A stretch of DNA of 64,000 bases from NCBI GenBank assembly GCA_018377235.1, contig JAGZZT010000012.1, positions 1 through 64,000 on the forward strand, in the 5' to 3' direction. The notes beneath the pieces are model-generated. The model ran no database searches and was not told where the DNA came from. It saw nothing but the letters and a program-made list of their open reading frames with translations. Source of the DNA: Clostridium sp. Its GTDB lineage: Bacteria; Bacillota; Clostridia; Lachnospirales; Lachnospiraceae. Each line of letters starts with the position of its first letter. The first letter of the stretch is position 1. Both the position numbers and the translations under genes were made by a program. Shown here piece after piece: positions 17,533-25,495 of this stretch.

Positions 17533-18193
17533 CGTATTTTCTCACCTCCTCCTCTAGTGATAAATAGTCTTTTCTTACAATTGTCTTTAAACGATTATCC
17601 GCGTAAAACTTCATAATAAATGGACCATGACAAGCCCGAAGCTTTTGACCTGATCCACACGGACACAATGCGTGTCCACGGTATTGGCCGATTGATATAG
17701 ATTTCATCAGCCTAATCGTTTTGATACAATCAGGCTCATTAAAAAGTTCCGAATAAGCTTGAATAATTCCGGCCCAACCATGCCCACGCTCTCCAAATGG
17801 AAATTCTCCATAGCGTTGAAAAAATTCATACGAAAAATAATATGGTTCAACATATTCTGTCATCCATGCTTCGAGGGAAAAGCCATCAATAAACCGTATC
17901 TTGACATTAGCATCTGTTTCGAGACATAACTTTCCACTTAGATATCGATGTGGATAGTTGCTATCGATATGGTTACCAGTGTCTAACACATAAGGAAGCT
18001 CTTCTGATTCCAACGGGATGACAATTTTTACCGTATACTCTTTGCAAACCTGAAACCCTTTTGAAGAACGGTTAACCAGAATATGACCAGCAAGTACAAT
18101 TTGTGCCTCATCCATTGTGCATATCTGCAATTTATTGTATAAGTGCAGTAGGTTGTTAGCCTGCTGCACTGCTGATTCTTTGGAAAAAATCAT
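17498..18193 (-). CDS. E2-like ubiquitin-conjugation-fold protein with SEC-C motif (CBASS accessory)
   Basis: Expected to act on the neighbouring CD-NTase by a covalent cysteine reaction, as shown for E2-only (short type II) CBASS. Seen: a compact alpha/beta region with YPHRYLSGKLCLETD, which matches the E2 active-site pattern HP(N)...GxxCL; Cys90 is the candidate catalytic residue. The C-terminus has CPCGSGQKLRACHG, a SEC-C-like metal-binding motif. No E1 or JAB protease gene is present. Its start shares an ATGA with the CD-NTase stop. The E2 assignment comes from the motif and the operon context. Confidence 0.75.
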   Translation of the reverse strand: MIFSKESAVQQANNLLHLYNKLQICTMDEAQIVLAGHILVNRSSKGFQVCKEYTVKIVIPLESEELPYVLDTGNHIDSNYPHRYLSGKLCLETDANVKIRFIDGFSLEAWMTEYVEPYYFSYEFFQRYGEFPFGERGHGWAGIIQAYSELFNEPDCIKTIRLMKSISIGQYRGHALCPCGSGQKLRACHGPFIMKFYADNRLKTIVRKDYLSLEEEVRKYDEQRRNTKEAK

Positions 18194-19416
18194 AGGCTTC
18201 GATAGGGTTTTGCTGCGCCTTGCAAAACTATAGGCTTCGGAGTGGTTGTACTACAATACTTTTTCCCCAGGGCAGAAGATACCGCCATGCTCCCAAGCCC
18301 ATTTTCGATTGCTGTTCTAAATTGTTGTTCGTTTTCCTGCTGCAAGGATTCAATGAGATCGGTTCTAACAGCTTTGACCCACCGGAAGAAATGCGTTGGA
18401 ATTCTTCCGTCTTTATTCCACTTATCGGCTAAATTGTCTTCAGGGTTAGCAGGGTTTGATATGTACCATTTCCCATCCGGCCGAGAGAAAACAGTACGAC
18501 TGCCATACATCTGCGTAAACTCCTTAAATGTGAGCTTTTCCTGCTGGGCGTAGATATTGAGTTCATTGAGTACATACTCCAGCAATTCAAAGACAGAACA
18601 ATAGGGGGTATACTGCGAGGCAATCTGAGTAGCGACTGCATTGATTATTGCAGATATCGGCTTGAGATCATCGCCATCCTTGAGTTTGGCATAATATACA
18701 TCTCTGTGGTATTTTAAAAGTTGAATGACACGTTGAAGAGCAGAACGATCCAGTCCATGTGGGATTTCCTCAACGGAGGAGAAAAGTGTTCTGTTATCTT
18801 CAAAGAGATGTTGTCGGTAAGTCTCTCTTGATGCGGCTAAAAAAGGCTCGTTAATCTTGTCGAACCATGTACGAAATCCTTTGGGATTGTTGGTTAACCA
18901 CGAGTAATTCCTTTCGCCGTTGTGCTTTGGAATAGCAATTGCCGTGCCGATCAGTTCAGGCGCCAAACTTTTTTGGGTGAGGCGGCTTTTGTTTTCGCTA
19001 GTTTCATCCACGGCAGGAACAATGTCGATTGTAAAACCCACGCCGCTGATATCGGCATATTCAACAGTGAAACATTCCTTACATACTTTTAGTTTTCCTC
19101 CATAGACGCCACTAGAAGCCAGTACGTCTTCGATTTTTTGACGAAGCTCGCTCGGAGCATAGTCCGCCCGGCTGCCGCTAACTTGACAGATAAAATCCAA
19201 ATCGTAGTTTGCAGAGGGATCTTTGGCATTTGGACGGACTACGGTTCCAAAAGCAAAGGAACCTTGCGGGTACATATCAGCTTCAATACCGCAGTCCCCA
19301 AGAAACTTTGTTATCGCGTTGTACTTTTCAACAGCATTCCTGTACATTGTCGGCGAAATATCAAGGCTGGCAATGATGGACAGGATGTCTTTTTGACGTT
19401 CAGGTATATTCTTCAC
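18190..19416 (-). CDS. CD-NTase (SMODS nucleotidyltransferase) of CBASS
   Basis: Makes a cyclic oligonucleotide on phage infection. Seen: the polymerase-beta-like motif PQGSFAFGTVVRP (GS at 52-53), the metal-binding pair in YDLDFICQV (D72, D74) and the third acid in FTIDIVPAVD (D131). A helical C-terminal half follows, ending in a flexible tail. The chosen start is GTG 19416 with AGAGAGG 7 nt upstream. An ATG at 19461 lies inside the upstream inverted repeat and has no ribosome site. It is the first gene of the operon, under a strong promoter with an operator-like palindrome. Confidence 0.9.
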   Translation of the reverse strand: MKNIPERQKDILSIIASLDISPTMYRNAVEKYNAITKFLGDCGIEADMYPQGSFAFGTVVRPNAKDPSANYDLDFICQVSGSRADYAPSELRQKIEDVLASSGVYGGKLKVCKECFTVEYADISGVGFTIDIVPAVDETSENKSRLTQKSLAPELIGTAIAIPKHNGERNYSWLTNNPKGFRTWFDKINEPFLAASRETYRQHLFEDNRTLFSSVEEIPHGLDRSALQRVIQLLKYHRDVYYAKLKDGDDLKPISAIINAVATQIASQYTPYCSVFELLEYVLNELNIYAQQEKLTFKEFTQMYGSRTVFSRPDGKWYISNPANPEDNLADKWNKDGRIPTHFFRWVKAVRTDLIESLQQENEQQFRTAIENGLGSMAVSSALGKKYCSTTTPKPIVLQGAAKPYRSL

Positions 19417-19442
19417 AGGAATACCTCTCTTTCTATCGTTTT

Positions 19443-19471
19443 GGTAGCACTCGGCATCCATGAGTGCTACC
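19443..19471 (-). promoter_or_regulatory. Perfect inverted repeat in the CBASS leader (operator or RNA hairpin)
   Basis: GGTAGCACTC and GAGTGCTACC form perfect 10-bp arms with a 9-nt spacer. The repeat lies just after the predicted transcription start of the CBASS promoter and 27 bp before the GTG start. It could be a repressor site or an attenuating hairpin; there is no T-run. Confidence 0.7.
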
Positions 19472-19480
19472 CTTATCGAC

Positions 19481-19509
19481 ACTTTACCACATCCGCCTCG
19501 AAAAGTCAA
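19481..19509 (-). promoter_or_regulatory. CBASS operon promoter
   Basis: On the minus strand TTGACT (19509-19504) and TAAAGT (19486-19481) are spaced by 17 nt. The predicted start is near 19474, immediately before the inverted repeat. Confidence 0.75.
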
Positions 19510-19579
19510 TTATTTATCGAAAAAATCGTTTTTACATCATACTAATCAGGCAAATTGACATATAAGATGTTGATTTTAA

Positions 19580-19607
19580 TTGACAAAACCGTTTTTTTCG
19601 GTATAAT
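19580..19607 (+). promoter_or_regulatory. Promoter of the AAA ATPase gene
   Basis: TTGACA (19580-19585) and TATAAT (19602-19607), 16 nt apart, point away from the CBASS promoter. The two divergent promoters share about 70 bp of very AT-rich DNA. Confidence 0.8.
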
Positions 19608-19642
19608 ATAAATTAGCGCATTAAAAAACAGGAGAGAATACT

Positions 19643-21013
19643 ATGCTGATTCAATTTACAGTTTCTAATTTTTTGTCTTTTGATGAGACAGAGACCTTTT
19701 CGATGGCCGCCGGAAAAACAAGAAAATATTCTGAGCGTATTTTTAGCGATAAGAAGTTGAAACTAACCAAATGTGCGGTAATCCTTGGAGCTAACGCATC
19801 AGGCAAATCCAATTTGGTATCCGCCTTTCAGTTTATGCAAAATATGGTTCTTCATGGATTGCCCCGCGGCTTTTCCAATAAATATTACAGATTGAATCCC
19901 GAAAAGAAAAATGCACCGTCAGACTTTGAAATTAAAATTCTATGTGACTCAAAGGTGTTCACATATGGTTTTTCAATCATACTGTCAACAGGGAGCATTT
20001 TAAAAGAGTACCTATATGGACATAGTAATTCAGATTCACAGAAGGTCTTATTTGAAAGAGATACTACTATGGAAACTTTTGTAGTGGGGCAGTACTTCAA
20101 ACGACCAAATACAATTACAAAGCTAAATAATTATGGAGAAGATAGTGCAAATGATCAAGAAATGCTTTTTCTATCTATAATAAACAAAAACAAGGGAAAG
20201 ATGTTTTCTGATTTTCCTGAGCTTCAAGTACTTCGTAATGTATTTGAGTGGTTTGCTCTTAAATTGAATATTAGTTTCCCGGACAGTATTTTGACAGGGT
20301 ATCCATATTTCACAGATTCAAATCTTGAGGAAATAGCAGATTTATTAAATGCGTTGGGTACAGGTATCAGTGAATTGAAGGTTGTTGAACTTCCGGTTGA
20401 AGTAATTAAAAGTAAAATCCCGGATGAACTATACAATAAAATTGTATCTGACTTAGAGAAGGCAAATGCTCGCATACGTTCAGACGAAGATAGCCGTCCA
20501 CGAATCATGGCACGTTCTTATAAAGAATTTTATACGTTCGAAATAGATGCTGATAACAATGTGGCTATCACAACAATTGAATTTAGCCACGAAAAAGAGG
20601 CTGTCTATTTTGATCTTAATGAGGAGTCTGATGGTACAGCTAGACTTTTAGATTTGATTGAGATTCTTTTTAAAATTTCAGATAACCGTATTTTTGTTAT
20701 CGATGAAATTGATCGCTGCTTACACCCGGCAATGACAGTAAAAGTGATTGAGTTATTTTTGGAAATGGCTCAAAAAAGAAATACACAGTTAATTATCACA
20801 TCACATGAATCGCGCTTGCTGGCAGCAGATTTTTTACGAAACGATGAAATTTGCTTCGTCAATAAAAATAAGCATGGAGCATCTATCATAAATCCTCTTG
20901 AAAAATATCAACTTAGAGCAGACAAAAAAGTGTACACCGCATTGTTTGAGGGGATGTTGGATGCAATTCCTGTTTTTAACGAACATAAGCTTAAATCTAT
21001 TATCAACCAGTAA
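19643..21013 (+). CDS. AAA-family (ABC/SMC-like) ATPase, putative defence protein
   Basis: A 456-residue ATPase of the AAA_15/AAA_21 type. Seen: N-terminal IQFTVSNFLSFDETETFSMA, Walker A GANASGKS (49-56), a signature-like EESDGTARLLDL, Walker B RIFVIDEIDRCLHP and the late ITSHESRLL. This build is shared with the ATPase parts of several defence systems (PtuA, AbiL-like, retron ATPases), but no nuclease or RloB-like partner follows. It is AT-rich and divergent from CBASS. It may be a stand-alone defence gene or one that has lost its partner. Confidence 0.75.
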   Translation: MLIQFTVSNFLSFDETETFSMAAGKTRKYSERIFSDKKLKLTKCAVILGANASGKSNLVSAFQFMQNMVLHGLPRGFSNKYYRLNPEKKNAPSDFEIKILCDSKVFTYGFSIILSTGSILKEYLYGHSNSDSQKVLFERDTTMETFVVGQYFKRPNTITKLNNYGEDSANDQEMLFLSIINKNKGKMFSDFPELQVLRNVFEWFALKLNISFPDSILTGYPYFTDSNLEEIADLLNALGTGISELKVVELPVEVIKSKIPDELYNKIVSDLEKANARIRSDEDSRPRIMARSYKEFYTFEIDADNNVAITTIEFSHEKEAVYFDLNEESDGTARLLDLIEILFKISDNRIFVIDEIDRCLHPAMTVKVIELFLEMAQKRNTQLIITSHESRLLAADFLRNDEICFVNKNKHGASIINPLEKYQLRADKKVYTALFEGMLDAIPVFNEHKLKSIINQ

Positions 21014-21480
21014 TCTTTTATCGGGTTGTCCTATCTCTTAGTTTTCAGGACAGCCCTAGGTGTCACTTTTTGATGAAATGATTCGTTTGTTATGGATTCG
21101 TCCTTTACAGACAGATGATTTCCTCTACCAGCTACGGATGCTGCTCATGGTTTACGTCCCACTCAAGCCAGTCCCGGCGCTTCAAATCCGTTATTACACC
21201 TTCGGCAGCTTTCATCTTTCATTGTGTACCTCCAAAGTTTAAGATTTGACTATAAACAGAAACTGACTGCAGGAATAAGAAAAGGGCACCCCCCGGATTC
21301 TCTCCAAGAAGTACCCCGATTGGCTTTTTTCAAGCCCTATGCTTTTCGTCTGAAATTCATCATGCTTCATGATCATGCGTGAAACCTTAAAAATTTGCTT
21401 TCAAACCGAGGATGTTGCCTTGGCACAACACAATGATACAAATTGCACTTTGAAGTTCACAATCCATATTGTTACTCTCT
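21014..21480. other. Intergenic ~470 bp at the island's right end
   Basis: After the ATPase there is an imperfect hairpin (21023-21056, GGGTTGTCCT / AGGACAGCCC) without a T-run. On the minus strand are a G-rich hairpin followed by TTTTC (21284-21317) and a ribosome site GGAGG before an ATG at 21222. That ATG opens only an 18-codon frame; a second ATG at 21215 opens 27 codons. These look like remnants of a lost element gene. No intact gene is supported. Confidence 0.45.
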
Positions 21481-23244
21481 TTAAATCATTTCAAAGTGTC
21501 GTAGGGCTTCCATAATCGCTTTTTCTTTCTCCGGCGGGCATTGCGGCTGCTTGGCATCCTCAGACTTCGGCTTATTATAATTCTCACGCCCAATGATACC
21601 ACATTTCTGCTTCACCTGAGCAATATACAGGCTGCTGACTTTCATGCCGCTATGTTCCAGCACATACTCCTTAATCTCCTCGTATGTTGCCTTACTCTCC
21701 GCCGCAGTCAAATCCAGCTCGTCCATCTTAATCTCAACCTCGATATGTTGCTTTGTATTAAGTTTGGACAATAGGCATACCGTCTCCACATGTCCGCTGT
21801 GCGGAAACATATCCACGCATCTCACCCGCTCCGTCCGGTATCCCCTCTTTTCCAGATACTTCACATCCCGCGCCAGGGTGGATGAATTACAGCTGACGTA
21901 CACCACCCTCTCTGGACTCATCTTCACGATTGTCTCCAGACATTTCTCATCGCAGCCCTTCCTGGGCGGATCTACCACAATAACATCTGCATAGATCTGG
22001 TTTCTCTCATACTGCTCCGGCAGTACCTCCTCTGCCTTTCCTACAAAGAACTCCACATTCTCCATGTGGTTGAGTCTGGCGTTCTCCCTGGCATCATCGA
22101 TAGCCTGAGGCACAATCTCCACCCCGTACACCTGCTTCGCCCTCTGGGCCAGGAACAGAGAAATGGTTCCTATTCCACAGTAGAGATCCCATACCGTCTC
22201 ATTTCCCGTCAATTCAGCATACTCCAAAGCCGTACTGTAAAGGCGCTCTGTCTGAACAGGATTAACCTGGTAAAAGGACAGGGGAGAAATTCTGTACTGA
22301 ACCGCTCCAATATAATCAGTAATACAGCCTTCCCCCCAGAGATTGATAATCTTTTTTCCAAGAATCACGTTTGTCTTCTCCTGGTTCACATTCAAAGAAA
22401 TACTGGTCATGCCGGGAATTCCTAATAACCGCTCCACTAAAACCTGATATGCCGGCAGTTTCGTTCCATTGAGTACCAGACAGACCATAAGCTCCCCTGT
22501 CTGAAAGCCCTTGCGAATCAGCACATGGCGAACCAGTCCTCTGTGAATCTCTTCGTCATAAGGTTCTATTTTGTATTCCTCCATGAAAGCTCGGATAATT
22601 GATAAAATTTCTCGGTTCTCTTCCACTCCCAGAAGACAGTCCTCCTGCTCAACAATATCGTGGGTTCGTCCTGCATAAAATCCAATGACAATTTTTCCGG
22701 CCTTATTTCTTCCAAATGGAAACTGGGCCTTATTTCTGTATCTCCATGGATTCTCCATGCCGATAATCGGCTCCATCCTGACGGTTCTTCTTCCTCTCTC
22801 TTCCTCCAGCCTGGCAGCCTCTAAACTGCCTGCCGGGCTTCCCTCTGGTTCTCCAGTTCCCCGATCCGCCATTTGCCCCATCGTCTCTTCTTCGTTCGGA
22901 AGAAGCAGGTCTGTGAGACCTCCTATTCTCCTCAAATTATTGTATACCTTTCTCTCTTTCAACTTCAGCTGCTCCTGATAATCCACAGCCTGAATCTGGC
23001 AGCCGCCGCAGCGGCGGGCGGAAGGACATCGTTCCTCTGTCCTGTGCTCAGATGGCTCGATGACGCGGATTAAACGGGCAAAACCATACTGTTTCTTCAT
23101 CTTCATTACTCCGGCTTCGATCACATCGCCGATCACTGCGTCCTTTACAAACCAGATATATCCGTCCAGCCGCCCGATTCCCTCTCCGTTTTCTCCCATA
23201 TCTTCTATTTTAAGCACAAATCTGTCGTTTTTTTTCATCTCCAA
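21481..23244 (-). CDS. rlmD: 23S rRNA (uracil-5-)-methyltransferase RlmD/RumA with altered C-terminus
   Basis: Methylates a uracil in 23S rRNA using AdoMet. Seen: N-terminal TRAM domain, an iron-sulfur Cys set (CPSARRCGGC), the fold motif VWDLYCGIGTISLFLA, VVDPPRKGCDE and catalytic Cys in YVSCNSSTLARD. The family normally ends soon after GHVETVCLLSK. Here ~90 further residues follow (MDELDLTAAESKATYEE ... NYNKPKSEDAKQPQCP ... EALRHFEMI), a tail I recognise from genes at the ends of Clostridial integrative elements. A ~40-residue insertion lies near residues 113-152. The start is TTG 23244 or ATG 23238. The methyltransferase core is complete. Confidence 0.9.
   Translation of the reverse strand: MEMKKNDRFVLKIEDMGENGEGIGRLDGYIWFVKDAVIGDVIEAGVMKMKKQYGFARLIRVIEPSEHRTEERCPSARRCGGCQIQAVDYQEQLKLKERKVYNNLRRIGGLTDLLLPNEEETMGQMADRGTGEPEGSPAGSLEAARLEEERGRRTVRMEPIIGMENPWRYRNKAQFPFGRNKAGKIVIGFYAGRTHDIVEQEDCLLGVEENREILSIIRAFMEEYKIEPYDEEIHRGLVRHVLIRKGFQTGELMVCLVLNGTKLPAYQVLVERLLGIPGMTSISLNVNQEKTNVILGKKIINLWGEGCITDYIGAVQYRISPLSFYQVNPVQTERLYSTALEYAELTGNETVWDLYCGIGTISLFLAQRAKQVYGVEIVPQAIDDARENARLNHMENVEFFVGKAEEVLPEQYERNQIYADVIVVDPPRKGCDEKCLETIVKMSPERVVYVSCNSSTLARDVKYLEKRGYRTERVRCVDMFPHSGHVETVCLLSKLNTKQHIEVEIKMDELDLTAAESKATYEEIKEYVLEHSGMKVSSLYIAQVKQKCGIIGRENYNKPKSEDAKQPQCPPEKEKAIMEALRHFEMI
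21757..21795 (-). other. Probable attachment site inside rlmD
   Basis: The codons for HVETVCLLSK mark the switch from conserved RlmD sequence to the element-type tail. The 3' end of the large serine recombinase (about 1590-1620) encodes the similar AESVVLL. The two DNA stretches match at about 17 of 31 positions, including GAGA. The exact core cannot be fixed without an empty site for comparison. Confidence 0.5.
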
Positions 23245-23334
23245 TGTTTTCTGATCCTTTCCTCTTTGTCCTTCCCTCTGCTTCTTTCTGCCTGAAACCG
23301 GGCTGACTCTCAGACCTGCCGCTTCCAGCTTTTC

Positions 23335-23937
23335 CTATCTATACTTTGCTCTTTCTCCGCCAATGCATTTTAATCTTGTTCTGGCGCAGGTCACATGTGC
23401 GCTTCCAATCTCCCGCACAGAAGTGCGGACCGGCACAGCCACCGGGCGCAGATGCATTCCAATGAAGGTATCTCCAATGTCAATGCCGCCGTGAGCCTGA
23501 ATCCGCTCCACCGCCGCTGGATTCTGAAAAGCTTCAAACGCCGCTGTAGCAAAAGATCCCCCCGCCTTCAGCTGAGGCACTACATTTACCTGCTCCAGTC
23601 CATACTTCTCAGCGCAGGCCTCCTCCACAATGAGCGCTCTGTTTAAGTGCTCGCAGCACTGGGCCGCCAGATAAATTCCTCTTTTCTGCGTTTCCTGATA
23701 AATTTCCTGAAATACCGCCTGTCCGACTTCCCGGCTGGAGTAGGAACCGATCCTGTGAGCCTCAATTTCGCTGGAAGAACACCCTACCACAAGAATCTGC
23801 CCTTCCTTCATTCCAGCTGCCTCAAAAAATTCGCCTAACATCTGTTTTATCTGGCTTTTGATTCTGTCCACTTCCATTTTATCAGCCGCTGTGTCCGCTA
23901 CGCCTGATCCAATGATATCCTGTTTTTTCTCTTCCAT
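23335..23937 (-). CDS. TIGR01440 family protein (DUF436, YwlG-like)
   Basis: Conserved Firmicutes protein of unknown activity, about 200 residues. Seen: the family pattern ILVVGCSSSEI, AAQCCEHLNRALIVE and GGIDIGDTFIGMHLRPVAVP. ATG 23937 is 8 nt from AGGAGG; the ATG at 23943 is too close to it. It lies downstream of aroC and upstream of rlmD on the same strand, possibly co-transcribed with rlmD (90 bp gap). Family membership is firm; function is not known. Confidence 0.9.
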   Translation of the reverse strand: MEEKKQDIIGSGVADTAADKMEVDRIKSQIKQMLGEFFEAAGMKEGQILVVGCSSSEIEAHRIGSYSSREVGQAVFQEIYQETQKRGIYLAAQCCEHLNRALIVEEACAEKYGLEQVNVVPQLKAGGSFATAAFEAFQNPAAVERIQAHGGIDIGDTFIGMHLRPVAVPVRTSVREIGSAHVTCARTRLKCIGGERAKYR

Positions 23938-24121
23938 TTTCATTTCCTCCTGTTTTTAATCTATTTTCTAAATTTATTTTTTGAATCTAATTTTTTGAAT
24001 CTGCTTTTTGGAATTTGTTTTTCAGCTGGTTTCCAAACCTGCATTTTCTGTTCTGGTTTTAACTTTACTGTTCCGGACAGATTCTGTCTTTTCCCATATA
24101 TCCATTTTTCCTTCTGCCAAA

Positions 24122-24159
24122 AGAAGATGCGGCATATCTCAACGAATGCGGCATCTTCT
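24122..24159 (-). terminator. Terminator after aroC
   Basis: Arms AGAAGATGC (24122-24130) and GCATCTTCT (24151-24159); on the minus strand the stem is followed by TTTTGG. It lies 93 bp after the aroC stop. The A/T-rich 100 bp beyond it contain short repeats of TTTTTTGAATC without a gene. Confidence 0.65.
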
Positions 24160-24251
24160 CTGTCCTTTTCCTATGCTGGCGTCAGCTTCCATGTGCATTG
24201 ACGCTGCGGAGGGCATAACCCTCTGCGCTGTTCTTCTTCATTCCCGGGCTG

Positions 24252-25361
24252 TCAGCGCTGTTTCTGATAGAATTCCCTGATTCTATCCACTCTGGCTCCC
24301 ATATTTAAAAGCATCAAATCCGCCGCTGTAAAGGCCGCCATGGCCTCCACCACAACCACAGCTCTAGGCACGATAATCGGATCATGGCGTCCCTTTATTT
24401 CCAGCTCTATCTCCTCACCTCTGCAGTTCACCGTATGCTGCGGCGCCGCTATGGATGGAGTAGGCTTAAATGCAGCCCTGAACACGATCTCGCTTCCGTC
24501 GCTGATTCCTCCCAGAATTCCGCCAGAATGATTGGTCTGTTTGATTACCTGGCCTGCCTGATTCAGTCCAAAAGCGTCGTTATTCTCACTTCCCACAGAA
24601 GCGGCAGCGGCAAATCCATCTCCAATCTCAAAGCCCTTCACCGCCCCGATGGAGCAGACAGCTTTGGCCAGATTGGCGCTCAGCTTGTCAAACACCGGCT
24701 CCCCTATACCGGCAGGCATTCCGGAAATCCTGCACTCTATCGTACCTCCGGCTGAATCGTGCTCTGCCATCTTTGCATCTAAAAAATGCTCTGCCTCCTC
24801 TGCCGCCTTTGGATCCGGCATACAAAGCCGGTTCTCATATATTTTGTTCAGATCAAAATGTTCCGGTGATATCCGTACCGGTCCAATTTGGCTGGTATAT
24901 GCTGTTATCGTAATTCCCATCTCTTTTAACAGCTTTACCGCCACCGCTCCTGCGGCTACGCGGCCAATGGTCTCCCGTCCTGAGGAACGTCCGCCGCCCC
25001 GGTAATCCCGGAAACCATATTTCTGATCAAAGGTGTAGTCTGCATGCCCCGGCCTGTAGCAGGATGCTATCTCCCCATAATCTTTTGAACGCTGATCCTG
25101 ATTTCTGACCATCATAGAAATCGGTGTTCCTGTAGTTTTCCCCTCAAAAACCCCTGACAAAATCTCTACCTGATCGCCCTCGTTCCGCTTGGTAGAGTAT
25201 TTTCCCTGTCCCGGCTTTCTCCTGTCCAGAAATACCTGAATATCTGCCTCGCAGAGCTCAAGCCCTGCCGGACACCCATCTACTGTCACTCCCAGGGCCG
25301 CGCCATGGGATTCTCCCCAGGTTGTCATTCTAAGAATTGTGCCAAATGTCGATCCCGCCAT
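24252..25361 (-). CDS. aroC: Chorismate synthase
   Basis: Last step of the shikimate pathway: converts 5-enolpyruvylshikimate-3-phosphate to chorismate with reduced FMN. Seen: N-terminal STFGTILRMTTWGESHGAA, the signature GRSSGRETIGRVAAGAVA, and the late GGILGGISDGSEIVFRAAFK with TPSIAAPQHTV. Length 369 is normal. The start ATG 25361 follows a GGAAGAG site. No other aro gene is nearby, so it stands alone. Confidence 0.97.
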   Translation of the reverse strand: MAGSTFGTILRMTTWGESHGAALGVTVDGCPAGLELCEADIQVFLDRRKPGQGKYSTKRNEGDQVEILSGVFEGKTTGTPISMMVRNQDQRSKDYGEIASCYRPGHADYTFDQKYGFRDYRGGGRSSGRETIGRVAAGAVAVKLLKEMGITITAYTSQIGPVRISPEHFDLNKIYENRLCMPDPKAAEEAEHFLDAKMAEHDSAGGTIECRISGMPAGIGEPVFDKLSANLAKAVCSIGAVKGFEIGDGFAAAASVGSENNDAFGLNQAGQVIKQTNHSGGILGGISDGSEIVFRAAFKPTPSIAAPQHTVNCRGEEIELEIKGRHDPIIVPRAVVVVEAMAAFTAADLMLLNMGARVDRIREFYQKQR

Positions 25362-25495
25362 CGCTTCGCTCTTCCTCCTGCTGTCTTCTGTCCGCTTGCC
25401 TCTTTGACTATCTTGTCCCCGCTGACTCTTCCTGTCCGCTTTTCAGGCACAGATTTTCTTCTCTCCACTCTGCGCCTGAACTGTACTGTAAAATT

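Noticed and set aside
23940..24020. Short repeats of TTTTTTGAATC between the TIGR01440 gene and aroC
   Set aside because: Only two to three imperfect copies in a low-complexity stretch; no structure or gene association to make them meaningful.
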